DNA of 64,000 bases from positions 1-64,000 of the forward strand of contig NZ_JAHVJO010000006.1 in NCBI RefSeq assembly GCF_019801215.1. Direction: 5' to 3'. The notes beneath the pieces were generated by a model. That model was not told the DNA's origin. It ran no database searches and worked only from the letters and a program-made list of their open reading frames with translations. The stretch comes from Fictibacillus nanhaiensis (lineage in GTDB: Bacteria > Bacillota > Bacilli > Bacillales > Fictibacillaceae). Both the position numbers and the translations under genes were made by a program. Of this stretch, positions 50,800 through 60,058 are shown one piece after another. Numbering within the stretch: position 1 is the stretch's first letter; every line of letters starts with the position of its first letter.

Positions 50800-51843
50800 T
50801 TACGTTAAATCCGGAGTATAAATATATTCATCTAAGACGGGCTGCTGCATAAACTGAGCAACTTCTGTTCTGAGAGATTCTAACCGTTCTCGTTTTCCTG
50901 TATAAAACACGTAATAGCCTCTTCTTTGAGTTTCTGCCAACCCGCATGAGAGTAAAAGTTTTAGATGACTAGAAACAGTGGCTTCTGTCAAACCGTATTT
51001 GAAAGCAAGCTGTTTTGTGCTGTATGGATGATGAAGAACATCTTGCAAAATCTTCAAACGTGTAGGTTCGCCTAAAACTTTTAACAATGAAATCAGATCT
51101 TCAGGAGGCTCATTGTCTTTTTCTGAGTCAGGGACAGCTACATGCAACGCAATGGCAACGCGGTCATCGTTGCAGCAAAGCATAACGTGTGGTGTGGCAT
51201 ATGTAGAGGGTTGGATGATTAACGTAGGAAAATCTTTAAACGAAAAGGTGTACACTTCATTTTTTTTAATCTTAATATGTTCTGCTGATACCGTAATATC
51301 AGGATGAATGCTGTTCAACACTGCGATTTTCGAAGTCTTTAGCTCTTTATGAAAGTTGTCAGCTGCTCTTGAGATCCAGGGTGTAATTCGAAAAAGTTCT
51401 TCGGCAAACATATAGCGATTGTAATCATAGAAAAAATCATTCAACTTTCGTTTCCAACTTGCTGTTTTTAATAGGACTTCTTTTTCAAATGCATGGAAGG
51501 GTGCAGATGCAGGGCTGTTTTTCCACTTCAATAAAGACTCCATGCTGTACTTTTCTCCTAGCAGCATGTGAGCAAATGAAAGATCCGGCACTTTGCTGAG
51601 CATGGTGATTGCTTCTTCTACAGAATCCTCGTTAAATCGAAATTCGTTTCGGATGTTAATAAAATACATCCAATCATAAAAGTGAGGACCCCATTCTTTT
51701 ATGGTAAACAACAATTCTTTTGGTAACTTTTCTTGAGCCCGTTCTGCCCAAGCTTTTCTATATGGATGATGGGAAGGATTCTGAATCACATGCAGGCTGA
51801 TCATCATTTCGTTAAATGGAGAAAAATCCACCAAAACTTGCAT
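50800..51843 (-). CDS. ArsR-type transcriptional regulator with large N-terminal domain
   Basis: About 347 residues. The C-terminal 85 carry a winged helix: LLKVLGEPTRLKILQDVLHHPYSTKQLAFKYGLTEATVSSHLKLLLSCGLAETQRRGYYVFY, the ArsR pattern. The 250-residue N-terminal part resembles DUF5937-type domains found with such helices. No obvious Cys metal site is in the helix region, so the signal is unknown. The second ATG (51843) is preferred since the first is within the AAAGGATGG ribosome site. It is divergent from the metallophore operon and shares its upstream region. Confidence 0.78.
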   Translation of the reverse strand: MQVLVDFSPFNEMMISLHVIQNPSHHPYRKAWAERAQEKLPKELLFTIKEWGPHFYDWMYFINIRNEFRFNEDSVEEAITMLSKVPDLSFAHMLLGEKYSMESLLKWKNSPASAPFHAFEKEVLLKTASWKRKLNDFFYDYNRYMFAEELFRITPWISRAADNFHKELKTSKIAVLNSIHPDITVSAEHIKIKKNEVYTFSFKDFPTLIIQPSTYATPHVMLCCNDDRVAIALHVAVPDSEKDNEPPEDLISLLKVLGEPTRLKILQDVLHHPYSTKQLAFKYGLTEATVSSHLKLLLSCGLAETQRRGYYVFYTGKRERLESLRTEVAQFMQQPVLDEYIYTPDLT

Positions 51844-52022
51844 ATTAAAAACCATCCTTTCTGAATTTCCTTCAACTAATATTAATTAGATATACCTCTA
51901 ATCAGTTATTAATAATTCCAAAATTACAAATAATTTACATGTATCCAAGAGTAAAGTCAATAAAAATAATTCTATTCTATTAGTCCAAAAGTGTTATTGA
52001 CGGAGATTATATAGGGTGGTAG

Positions 52023-52053
52023 TATAAAATTTAAATCGTAATTATTACGATTT
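52023..52053 (+). promoter_or_regulatory. Zur box and -10 region of the metallophore operon
   Basis: TCGTAATTATTACGA at 52036-52050 matches the Zur consensus TCGTAATNATTACGA at every position, and the symmetry extends to AAA/TTT on both sides. A TATAAA lies just upstream at 52023-52028; the -35 is not clear. Zur bound here would block transcription when zinc is plentiful. Confidence 0.85.
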
Positions 52054-52054
52054 G

Positions 52055-52066
52055 TGAATCGATTCA
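52055..52066 (+). promoter_or_regulatory. Second palindrome before cntL
   Basis: TGAATCGATTCA is a perfect 12-base palindrome between the Zur box and the AAAGGAGG ribosome site. It may be an operator for another regulator, such as the divergent ArsR-type protein, or may be chance. Confidence 0.35.
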
Positions 52067-52081
52067 TAAAAGGAGGATCTA

Positions 52082-52879
52082 GTGAAAAAGAGATTTCAAT
52101 TGTTGCTCTCGTTAAAAATGCTAGAGTATGAAATTAAGGAATTATCTGTTTTTGCGAGGGAATGCGAGGAATGCTTCGATCTGCTTAAAATTAAACTTGA
52201 TAGTCTTCATCTTTTTATGACAAATAAAGAAAACGTGACTCTTTGGGAACAGTGGGGAGAGGACGAAGACATTGTTTCTTGGGCAGAGAAAGTTAGGGAA
52301 GCATCTGTTCGTGCATTATGCGATATGGAGAAGTTCCAAAGCAAAAGGTCATGTAATCATGATTTAAACGTTAGCAAGTACATAACGACATTGTCAAAAT
52401 CGGTAAAACAAGAACTTGAAGATCTATCCATCACCAGTCAATCTAAAGTCCTTTTTATAGGATCGGGTGCTTTTCCAGTTTCTGCATTAACGATTGCAAG
52501 TGAGAAAAATGCAGAAGTGTGTTGTTTAGACATTGATAAAGAAGCAGTTGAGATGGGTATGAAGATAGCAGAACTGACAGGTCTTGATTCAAGAGTGACG
52601 TTTTCAAACAAGTGTTTAAAAGACGTACCTTTTGTTAAAAAAGCAACACATGTCATCGTAGCTTCACTCGTGAAGAACAAGCTTGAAGTTCTACAAGATC
52701 TAGAATGTTGTATTCAAACAAGAACAAAAGTAATTGTTAGATATGGAAACGGCTTAAAGTCTATTTTTAATTATCCAATGGAAATGGATCTCTATAAAGA
52801 TTGGAGCATTATAAAGTCAGACAGCACTGAAGGCATATATGACACCGTGATATTAGAAAAGGGCAAAGTAGTGGTTTAA
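52082..52879 (+). CDS. cntL: Nicotianamine synthase-like enzyme CntL
   Basis: A 265-residue protein of the nicotianamine synthase family. The methyltransferase-like core begins VLFIGSGAFPVSALTIAS (SAM site) near residue 122, then VCCLDIDKEAVEMGMKIAELTGL. In staphylopine-type pathways CntL transfers the aminobutyrate part of SAM to histidine, giving the intermediate for CntM. It starts at GTG after AAAGGAGG, directly behind the Zur box. It is 3 bases from cntM. Family and context agree strongly; whether L- or D-histidine is used cannot be seen. Confidence 0.88.
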   Translation: MKKRFQLLLSLKMLEYEIKELSVFARECEECFDLLKIKLDSLHLFMTNKENVTLWEQWGEDEDIVSWAEKVREASVRALCDMEKFQSKRSCNHDLNVSKYITTLSKSVKQELEDLSITSQSKVLFIGSGAFPVSALTIASEKNAEVCCLDIDKEAVEMGMKIAELTGLDSRVTFSNKCLKDVPFVKKATHVIVASLVKNKLEVLQDLECCIQTRTKVIVRYGNGLKSIFNYPMEMDLYKDWSIIKSDSTEGIYDTVILEKGKVVV

Positions 52880-52882
52880 GAG

Positions 52883-54241
52883 ATGCTTAATGATAGACAG
52901 TGTTCTTTAGAAAGTGAGGTACGTGTGCAAACAGAAATTCCTAAAAATGAATTTGGAAATACGCTTATAGCAGGAGCGGGGCCAGCAGGAATACAGATTG
53001 CGGTTCAGCTTTCCAAAGGATGGAGCAAAAAAATCGGATTGTATAATAGACCTGGAATTCATGCCGCAAGAGTTAGAGAGGAACTAGCCTGCAATCATAA
53101 TGAAGTAGCCCTGACGATTCAGGGAGAACATTCAGGCTTGTATGCTGGAAGGGCAAAGATCGATCAATTTTATGATGATGCAAGTCTTATAACCGACATG
53201 TGGGATACGCTTATTCTTTGTACACCATGCAGCAGTTACGGAGATGTTATGACCACGCTACAGCTAACAAGATGGCACCGTTTGAAAACGATTATTCTTC
53301 TTTCACCGAACATCGGTTCAAATTCACTCGTAAAAAGTTATCTTAACGAAAGAAATAAAGTAGAAGTAATTAGTTTATCCACATACTTTGCAGCAACAAA
53401 GCTAAAGGGTCCAGGTTCTGTGCTTGTAGCCCATACAAAAGCGTTTAAGAAACGTGTTTATATAGGTTCTTCAAGACAAGACAGCATGATGTTAAACGTT
53501 CTTCTACAATTTTTACAATCTGTTGGAGTTGATGGAGTAAAGGTAGACACACCAGTAGCTGCAGAGTGCAGGAACATTACGACATATGTGCATCCTCCTT
53601 TGTTCATGAATAGCTTTACTTTAAAAGAAGTTTTTCATTTAAGTGATTCTCCTAAAAAATTCATGTACAAACTTTATCCAGAAGGTCCAATCACACAGCA
53701 TGTGATTAAACAAATGGTTACGTTATGGAAAGAAATCTCCCGTTTAGTAGAGAAGCTTGATGGAGAACCGATCAACTTGCTGAAATTTTTGAACGATGAT
53801 AATTATCCGGTACCCGAAGAATGTCTTTCCAGAAATGATATAGAGCGATTCGTAGAATATGAGGAAACAAAACAGGAATATTTGCTTTATATACGGTATG
53901 CTTCCATTTTGATCGACCCTTTTTCAGAACCCGATGAAGATGGTAGATACTTTGATTTTTCTAGAGTACCTTATAAAAAATCGGATAAAGATTACAAAGG
54001 AAAATGGAGGTTGCCTCGTATCCCATTTGAAGACTATCAAAAATTAAAGGTCCTTTATGGAGTAGGACAACAAATCGGAATCAATATGCCTAAGACTAAG
54101 GAGCTGATTGTGAATTTTGAAGCTGAATATGAAAAAGTAGAGGGAATCCTTGGGAGCGAAAGCTTTTCACGAGAAGCATTTCAAGATACTTCAAATCATG
54201 ATATAGAAGCAATCATGAAGGAAAGAGGAATGAAATGTTGA
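52883..54241 (+). CDS. cntM: Opine dehydrogenase CntM
   Basis: A 452-residue opine metallophore dehydrogenase. The nucleotide site is TLIAGAGPAGIQIAVQLS near residue 27, and the middle contains YVHPPLFMNSFTLKEVF, typical of the staphylopine dehydrogenase family (DUF2338). It reductively joins the CntL product to a keto acid (pyruvate or 2-oxoglutarate), using NAD(P)H. Keto acid preference cannot be judged by eye. The last codons overlap the start of the exporter gene. Confidence 0.9.
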   Translation: MLNDRQCSLESEVRVQTEIPKNEFGNTLIAGAGPAGIQIAVQLSKGWSKKIGLYNRPGIHAARVREELACNHNEVALTIQGEHSGLYAGRAKIDQFYDDASLITDMWDTLILCTPCSSYGDVMTTLQLTRWHRLKTIILLSPNIGSNSLVKSYLNERNKVEVISLSTYFAATKLKGPGSVLVAHTKAFKKRVYIGSSRQDSMMLNVLLQFLQSVGVDGVKVDTPVAAECRNITTYVHPPLFMNSFTLKEVFHLSDSPKKFMYKLYPEGPITQHVIKQMVTLWKEISRLVEKLDGEPINLLKFLNDDNYPVPEECLSRNDIERFVEYEETKQEYLLYIRYASILIDPFSEPDEDGRYFDFSRVPYKKSDKDYKGKWRLPRIPFEDYQKLKVLYGVGQQIGINMPKTKELIVNFEAEYEKVEGILGSESFSREAFQDTSNHDIEAIMKERGMKC

Positions 54242-55110
54242 AAAACGGTGTTATTCTTGCAGTTCTATCTTCTTTTGTATTTAGTATTATGAATGCTCTT
54301 GTAAAAGAAGTGAGTTTAACAATTCCTTATGCTGAATCTGTTTTTTTTAGAAGTTTGATTGGGACAATAATCATCTATTTCATGATGAAGAAAAAAAGAG
54401 TCGCTTTTTCAAAGAAAGGTGTACCGATGCTTGCTGTACGAGGCGTTTTCGGAGCTCTTTATTTATTGGCTTATTTTTATACGATTTCAAAAATCCCATT
54501 AGGAGATGCTAGTATACTAGCACATCTGTCACCATTTTTTGCTGTGATTTTAGCGAGTATCTTCTTAAAAGAGAGAATGCCTAAAATCTTGCTCTATCTG
54601 ATGCCTCTTGTGGTGTTAGGAGCAGTCATGCTTATTAAGCCGCAGCATTTTTCTACGTATTCTATGTTTGCGTTTATTGGTATTCTAAGTGCCTTTTTTG
54701 CCGCATGTGCAGCAACCTCCATTCGCTATTTAAGTAAGAAGCATCATGCATATGAGATTGTATTCTACTTTTTGGTAACAGGGACTGTCGTGAGTGTTCC
54801 CTTAATGTGGAACGAGTTTGTTGTTCCGACACCAATAGACCTTTTATACCTAATCTGTATTGGTGCAGTTTCTCTCTTAGGCCAGCTCTTTTTAACAAGT
54901 GCCTTTACACATGAAAACGTGATAGTGGTTGAGATTACAAGATATATCGGAATTGTGTTCAATGTTATGTGGGGCTTTTTGTTCTGGGCGGAGATTCCTG
55001 ACGCTCAAACGGTTACAGGAGGAATGCTAATCGTTACAGCGTGTGTGCTCCTATCTAGAAGAAAAGAAGTGGAAGGAAGAATAAAGAGCGTAAAATTAAT
55101 GAAGGGTTAA
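54235..55110 (+). CDS. EamA/DMT family transporter, probable metallophore exporter
   Basis: A 291-residue protein with ten predicted membrane helices in two EamA repeats. The first contains FSIMNALVKEVSLTIPYAESVFFRS and the second YFLVTGTVVSVPLMWNEFVVPTPIDLLYLICIGAVSLLGQ. Its ATG overlaps the cntM stop. In Pseudomonas the exporter beside cntLM (CntI) is also EamA-type, whereas Staphylococcus uses an MFS protein, CntE. Export of the finished opine is thus the likely task. Confidence 0.82.
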   Translation: MLKNGVILAVLSSFVFSIMNALVKEVSLTIPYAESVFFRSLIGTIIIYFMMKKKRVAFSKKGVPMLAVRGVFGALYLLAYFYTISKIPLGDASILAHLSPFFAVILASIFLKERMPKILLYLMPLVVLGAVMLIKPQHFSTYSMFAFIGILSAFFAACAATSIRYLSKKHHAYEIVFYFLVTGTVVSVPLMWNEFVVPTPIDLLYLICIGAVSLLGQLFLTSAFTHENVIVVEITRYIGIVFNVMWGFLFWAEIPDAQTVTGGMLIVTACVLLSRRKEVEGRIKSVKLMKG

Positions 55111-55128
55111 ATTTTTTTAGAATTCAAA

Positions 55129-55143
55129 TCGTAATAATTACTA
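55129..55143 (+). promoter_or_regulatory. Second Zur box, before the importer genes
   Basis: TCGTAATAATTACTA matches the Zur consensus at 14 of 15 positions. It lies between the exporter gene and cntA, which suggests that import can be started separately under zinc control. Confidence 0.75.
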
Positions 55144-55162
55144 TTTAGGAGGATGTTATATT

Positions 55163-56686
55163 TTGTTAAAAAAATACAGTTTACCTTTAATCTTATTGTT
55201 ATCACTTGGTTTATCCGCTTGTTCTTCCAATGCTAAAGAGGATGACGGCAACCCAAAGGTAAAAGAACTTACTTTCCTTTCCAACTTTCCTAGTGAGACA
55301 CTGGATCCACACCTGAATTACACGGCAGTGAGAGCGGGAGTGAATGAAACACTTGTTAAGATCAATGAAGAAATGGAAATAGAACCATGGCTTGCCGAAT
55401 CATGGACAACAACAGACAAAGGGCATACATGGAACTTTAAAATTAGAAACAACGTTACGTTTCAAAATGGAGAAAAGTTAGATGCAGAAGCAGTAAAGAA
55501 ATCGTTGGAAAGAAACATAGAAGTGAGTGAGGCGATGAAAACAGCCTTAAATATTAAAGAAATGAAAGCAGACGGACAACAGCTTAAAATCGTTACAAAT
55601 GAACCGCTGCCACATTTCCCATCAGAACTTGTACATCCGAATACAGCAATCCTTGATGCTGATGAAAAAGATATAGAGGAGAAACCAGTTGGAACAGGCC
55701 CTTTTAAAACTGCTTCATTCTCACCAGGAAACAAGCTGGAACTTGAGCGGTATGATGCATATTGGGCAGGAAAAGCGAAGCTGTCAAAAGCGACCTTTAC
55801 GTTTAATGAAGATGCGAACGCTCGTACCTTAGCTCTTCAATCGGGTGATGCAGATATCGTTTACCGTCCTTCCATTGAAAGCATGGAGAGTTTGAAGAAC
55901 GATTCTTCCATTAAAACTGATATTGCTCCAAGTTTCCGTACACACCTTTTGATGTATAACACGAAAGATGAAAATTTGAAGAACTTGCATGTAAGAAAAG
56001 CGTTTGATTATCTAATTGATCGAGAAGAAGTAGCCAGCAGTGTGATGGCAGGACAGGCAGAACGGGCAGAGGGGCCATTTTTATCAGCATTTCCGTTCAC
56101 ACCATCTTACGATAAAAAAGAATTTTCAATCGAGAAGGCAATGAAACATTTTGAGCATGCTGGGTTTCAACTGAAAAACGGCAAAGTGTTGAAGAACGGA
56201 AAACCTCTGTCTTTTAAACTATTAACGTATTCCTATCGTCCTGAATTACCTCTTATGGCTCAAATGCTTCAATCAGAAGCAAAACAGCTGGGGATAACAA
56301 TAGAGATTCAGCAAGTGGAAAACATTGATGAGTACATGGCCAAAAAAGAGGATTGGGACCTTGCCACATACAGCCTGATCACTTCTCCTCGTGGAGACGC
56401 GAGTTTTTTCTTAAATACGGCTTACATGGAAGGCGGAGCAATCAATCCCGGAAGTATTAATAACCAAGAGCTTACGAGCAAGATTACAGAATTGAATAGG
56501 ACTTTAAATGAAGAACAACGCAATAAGTTAGCAAAAGAAGCTGTTTCTCTAATCGATAAAAACAGGTTTCATTCGTTTATCGTGCACCCGAACAATTTTG
56601 CAGCTTACAGCGATGATGTTCTAAATTGGAAGCTTAGTAAAAGTGAATATTACATCTTAACAAAAGATGTTGACGTGAAGAAGTAA
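55163..56686 (+). CDS. cntA: Metallophore-binding lipoprotein CntA
   Basis: A 507-residue SBP family 5 receptor of the NikA/CntA group. The signal peptide ends at lipobox LSAC (Cys20), then a short Ser/Asn linker. FPSETLDPHLNYTAVRAGVNETLV opens the domain and PVGTGPFKTASFSPGNKLELERYDAYW is the family signature. It should capture the opine-metal complex. TTG start follows AGGAGGA. The stop overlaps the cntB ATG (TAATG). Confidence 0.88.
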   Translation: MLKKYSLPLILLLSLGLSACSSNAKEDDGNPKVKELTFLSNFPSETLDPHLNYTAVRAGVNETLVKINEEMEIEPWLAESWTTTDKGHTWNFKIRNNVTFQNGEKLDAEAVKKSLERNIEVSEAMKTALNIKEMKADGQQLKIVTNEPLPHFPSELVHPNTAILDADEKDIEEKPVGTGPFKTASFSPGNKLELERYDAYWAGKAKLSKATFTFNEDANARTLALQSGDADIVYRPSIESMESLKNDSSIKTDIAPSFRTHLLMYNTKDENLKNLHVRKAFDYLIDREEVASSVMAGQAERAEGPFLSAFPFTPSYDKKEFSIEKAMKHFEHAGFQLKNGKVLKNGKPLSFKLLTYSYRPELPLMAQMLQSEAKQLGITIEIQQVENIDEYMAKKEDWDLATYSLITSPRGDASFFLNTAYMEGGAINPGSINNQELTSKITELNRTLNEEQRNKLAKEAVSLIDKNRFHSFIVHPNNFAAYSDDVLNWKLSKSEYYILTKDVDVKK

Positions 56687-57624
56687 TGAAACGCTTCTCT
56701 TCAAGATTGATGGAGCTGGTACTTTTTATACTTTTGCTCTCGTTTATCAGTTTTGCTTTTATGAAGCTCGCACCAGGTGATCCGGTTCGCTACATCTTAA
56801 ACATCGATGATGTAGCCGTTTCAGAAGAGAGGATAAATGAACTGCGGGAAGAGTTGGGTTTTAATGATCCTCTAGTTATTCAATACGGAAAATGGTTACT
56901 ACAGTTTATAAAGTTAGATCTCGGAAATTCACATATGACAAAACAACCAGTAATTGAAGAACTAATAGAGAAGCTTCCTGCAACAATCCTTCTCACGGTT
57001 ACATCATTGTTCGTCATGACCATTATCGCAGTTCCAATCGGTACGATTTCGGCTCTATATAAAAACACATGGATTGATCATGTTAGCCGAATGTTTGCCT
57101 TATTTGGAGCTTCGGTTCCAAGTTTTTGGCTCGGTTTATTGTTTATTCAGTTATTTTCGGTTAAGTTTGGTTGGCTGCCTTCCATGGGAATGGGAACGAT
57201 TCAGCACCTAATCCTGCCAGCTCTTACTTTAGGAATTGCGATGGCAGCGGTTTATGTAAGATTGCTTCGCTCAAGCCTACTCGAGAGCTTAGGGCAAGAC
57301 TTTATACGAGCTGCAAAAGCACGAGGGCTAAGCAACGGAAGAATCTTCTTTTTTCATGCATTCCGCCATTGTCTTGTTCCAGTTATTACATTATTCGGCG
57401 TATCTTTAGGCAGTTTACTTGGAGGTACTGTCATTATCGAAGTTCTCTTCTCTTATCCAGGCATTGGAAAGCTCGTAGTGGAAGCGATCGTAAGAAGAGA
57501 TTTTCCGATTATTCAAGGCTACATTCTGTTCATGGGTTTATTCGTTACGGTCATTAATAGTTTGATCGACGTTTCTTATCGGTATCTTAACCCGGAAGTC
57601 CGGTTAAAGGAGGGACGCTCGTGA
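56686..57624 (+). CDS. cntB: Metallophore importer permease CntB
   Basis: A 312-residue NikB/DppB-type permease. The opening FILLLSFISFAFMKLAPGDPVRYIL is typical, and the EAA loop is FIRAAKARGLSNGRIFFFHAFRHCLVPVI. It is one base-coupled to cntA, and its TGA overlaps the GTG of cntC (GTGA). It forms the channel with CntC. Confidence 0.88.
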   Translation: MKRFSSRLMELVLFILLLSFISFAFMKLAPGDPVRYILNIDDVAVSEERINELREELGFNDPLVIQYGKWLLQFIKLDLGNSHMTKQPVIEELIEKLPATILLTVTSLFVMTIIAVPIGTISALYKNTWIDHVSRMFALFGASVPSFWLGLLFIQLFSVKFGWLPSMGMGTIQHLILPALTLGIAMAAVYVRLLRSSLLESLGQDFIRAAKARGLSNGRIFFFHAFRHCLVPVITLFGVSLGSLLGGTVIIEVLFSYPGIGKLVVEAIVRRDFPIIQGYILFMGLFVTVINSLIDVSYRYLNPEVRLKEGRS

Positions 57625-58448
57625 ATCAATTCTTGTTGCGTCACCCAAAATCTATTATCGGACTCTTAGTAGTAAGTTTCGTGCTTATGATCGTTTCCGT
57701 TTCATATATTGCGCCATATGACCCTAACCATGTCACCATGAAGGAACGGCTGCTTCCCATCAGCTCAGAGCATTGGCTGGGGACTGATCACCTGGGCCGA
57801 GATATCTTTTCAAGAATCTTAGTAGGTGCGAGAACAACGGTAGGCACAAGTTTACTCATATTAATGTGTTCACTACTAATTGGCATACCTATCGGACTTT
57901 TTTCTGGTTACATCGGGGGCAGATTTGATCGGGTATTAATGAAGATTGTAGATGCTTTTATGGCTTTTCCGGATTATATTTTTGCGATTGTACTGAGCGG
58001 ATTGTTAGGTCCGGGTATGTTCAATTTAATTTTTGCAATTGTTATCGTGAAGTGGGTTGGATATACCCGCTTGGTCCGGAGCACGGTAATCACAGAAAAG
58101 CATAAAGAGTACGTGTTGCTGGCTAAAATTAACGGGTTACGTTCTTTTCAAATCCTAAAAAAGCATATGATCCCGCATATTATGGGAAACGTTTTGGTTC
58201 TTGCTACACTTGATCTAGGTAAAATTATTTTAATGATAGCGGCACTCTCTTATATCGGACTCGGTGCACAGCCGCCTACTGCTGAATGGGGATCTATGTT
58301 AAACGAAGGAAAAGCATTTTTTTATAATGCGCCATTATTAATGGTGATTCCGGGTCTTGCCATCATGTTGTTTGTGTTGATGTCTAACTTGCTAGGCGAT
58401 TACTTGCGAGACAAGTTTGATGTAAAAAGCAAGAAAGTAGGGATATGA
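57621..58448 (+). CDS. cntC: Metallophore importer permease CntC
   Basis: A 275-residue NikC/DppC-type permease. GTDHLGRDIFSRILVGARTTVGTS and the EAA loop YVLLAKINGLRSFQILKKHMIPHIMGNVLV identify it. It starts at GTG within the cntB stop, and the cntD ATG overlaps its own stop. Confidence 0.88.
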   Translation: MNQFLLRHPKSIIGLLVVSFVLMIVSVSYIAPYDPNHVTMKERLLPISSEHWLGTDHLGRDIFSRILVGARTTVGTSLLILMCSLLIGIPIGLFSGYIGGRFDRVLMKIVDAFMAFPDYIFAIVLSGLLGPGMFNLIFAIVIVKWVGYTRLVRSTVITEKHKEYVLLAKINGLRSFQILKKHMIPHIMGNVLVLATLDLGKIILMIAALSYIGLGAQPPTAEWGSMLNEGKAFFYNAPLLMVIPGLAIMLFVLMSNLLGDYLRDKFDVKSKKVGI

Positions 58449-59266
58449 TGCCGCTTTTAACCATCTCAAATCTAAGCATTAATCATGTGGATTCTAAAAT
58501 TGTAGACAACGTGAACCTTGAACTTCAAGCGGGTGAATGGCATGCCCTTGTTGGAGAGAGCGGGAGTGGAAAAAGTGTGACAGCCTTTTCAATCGGTAGA
58601 CTTTTACCATCAGAGCTTGAGGTTCAGTCAGGAAGCATTAAGTTTAAGGGCACAGAATTGACAAGCTTGGCAGAAAAGGAATTACGAAAAAAACGAGCCA
58701 AGGAAATTGCCTATATCTTTCAAGATTATCAAGGAGCGTTAACGCCCTTTATGAAGATTGGTAAACAGTTTGATGAGTTGCTATATACTCATACGGATTG
58801 GACCAAAAGTGAACGAAAAGAGAAAATTTCGCAGATTTTACATCGCGTTGGTTTACAAGCAGAACGAACGTTGAACAGCTACCCTTTTCAATTGAGTGGG
58901 GGGCAGGTCCAGCGTGCTGTAATTGCGATGAGCGCTATCTTAGAACCAAAACTATTAATTGCGGATGAACCTACGACCGCATTAGACAGTCTTACATCAG
59001 GAACCGTTTTGGATTTAATTCAAGATCTTCAGAAACAGACGAATTGCGCAGTGCTTTTTATTACACATGATTTAAGACTCGTAAAAAAATATGGGGAAAC
59101 CGTTTCCGTTATGAAGCATGGAAGAATAGTAGAACACGGATCGAAGAAGGAGATTTTCGAAAGTCCAGAACATCCATATACGAAACAATTATTGGCCTCT
59201 GTGCCTCCTTTGCGTAATGTGCCGCATAGGTTAAATACGGGGTATAAGAAGGAGGAGGCAATTTGA
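58445..59266 (+). CDS. cntD: Metallophore importer ATPase CntD
   Basis: A 273-residue ATPase of the NikD/OppD group. Walker A is GESGSGKSV, the signature is LSGGQVQRAVIAMSA and Walker B is [12 protein letters not shown]. It is shorter than OppD, as it lacks the Cys-rich peptide-transporter tail, which is usual for nickel/opine importers. Start and stop codons overlap those of both neighbours. Confidence 0.88.
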   Translation: MMPLLTISNLSINHVDSKIVDNVNLELQAGEWHALVGESGSGKSVTAFSIGRLLPSELEVQSGSIKFKGTELTSLAEKELRKKRAKEIAYIFQDYQGALTPFMKIGKQFDELLYTHTDWTKSERKEKISQILHRVGLQAERTLNSYPFQLSGGQVQRAVIAMSAILEPKLLIADEPTTALDSLTSGTVLDLIQDLQKQTNCAVLFITHDLRLVKKYGETVSVMKHGRIVEHGSKKEIFESPEHPYTKQLLASVPPLRNVPHRLNTGYKKEEAI

Positions 59267-60000
59267 GTATTCCTTCTGAGACGGTAATTGAAGCTGAAAG
59301 ATTATCAAAACGATATAAATGTGGTCATTTGGCACTCGATGATGTTTCACTAACAGTAAAAAAAGGGGAGTGTCTTGGAATAGCAGGAGAGAGCGGGAGC
59401 GGAAAAAGTACACTGGCACGCTGCTTGCTGGCTATAGAATCTCAGGATATAGGAAAAATAATGCGTAACGGAACTATGCAGGCTGTCTTTCAAAATCCAT
59501 CAGCCTCTTTAAATCCGAAATTGAAAGTAATCGACTCCTTAATGGAACCGCTGGATGGTGGTAAAATAGCATATCCTTCATTTTTATCACACTTTCGGGA
59601 AGACAGACGAAAAACTGCGGAATTTTTACTAAAGCTGGTCGATATTCCTGGAAGCTATCTAGATGCCTATCCTCACCAGCTTAGCGGCGGCCAAAAACAA
59701 AGAATAAGTATCGCTAGGGCAATCAGTGTTGAACCTTCACTAATCATTCTAGATGAACCTACTTCAAGTCTAGATGTATCTGTACAAGCAAATATATTAA
59801 ATCTACTAAAAGATCTGCAAGAAGATTTCGGGCTCTCGTATTTATTTATCTCACACGATCTAGCAGCTGTTCGTTTTATGAGTCAGCGAATTGCGATCAT
59901 GCAGCGTGGAAAGATCGTAGAACACTTTGCAAGTGAAGAACTGTTTTCGGAAGAGAGGCATCCCTGCACTCAGCAGCTTATTGCGGTCTTTGAATCGTAG
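59263..60000 (+). CDS. cntF: Metallophore importer ATPase CntF
   Basis: A 245-residue ATPase of the NikE/OppF group. Walker A is GESGSGKST, the signature is [15 protein letters not shown] and Walker B is LIILDEPTSSLD. It starts at TTG within the cntD stop (TTGA) and is the last gene of the import set. With CntA-D it makes a complete importer. Confidence 0.87.
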   Translation: MSIPSETVIEAERLSKRYKCGHLALDDVSLTVKKGECLGIAGESGSGKSTLARCLLAIESQDIGKIMRNGTMQAVFQNPSASLNPKLKVIDSLMEPLDGGKIAYPSFLSHFREDRRKTAEFLLKLVDIPGSYLDAYPHQLSGGQKQRISIARAISVEPSLIILDEPTSSLDVSVQANILNLLKDLQEDFGLSYLFISHDLAAVRFMSQRIAIMQRGKIVEHFASEELFSEERHPCTQQLIAVFES

Positions 60001-60058
60001 CTTGTCAGTCTGTCCTATTCTGACCGATCATTTCATATCATGTATGGAGGTGGAATGG

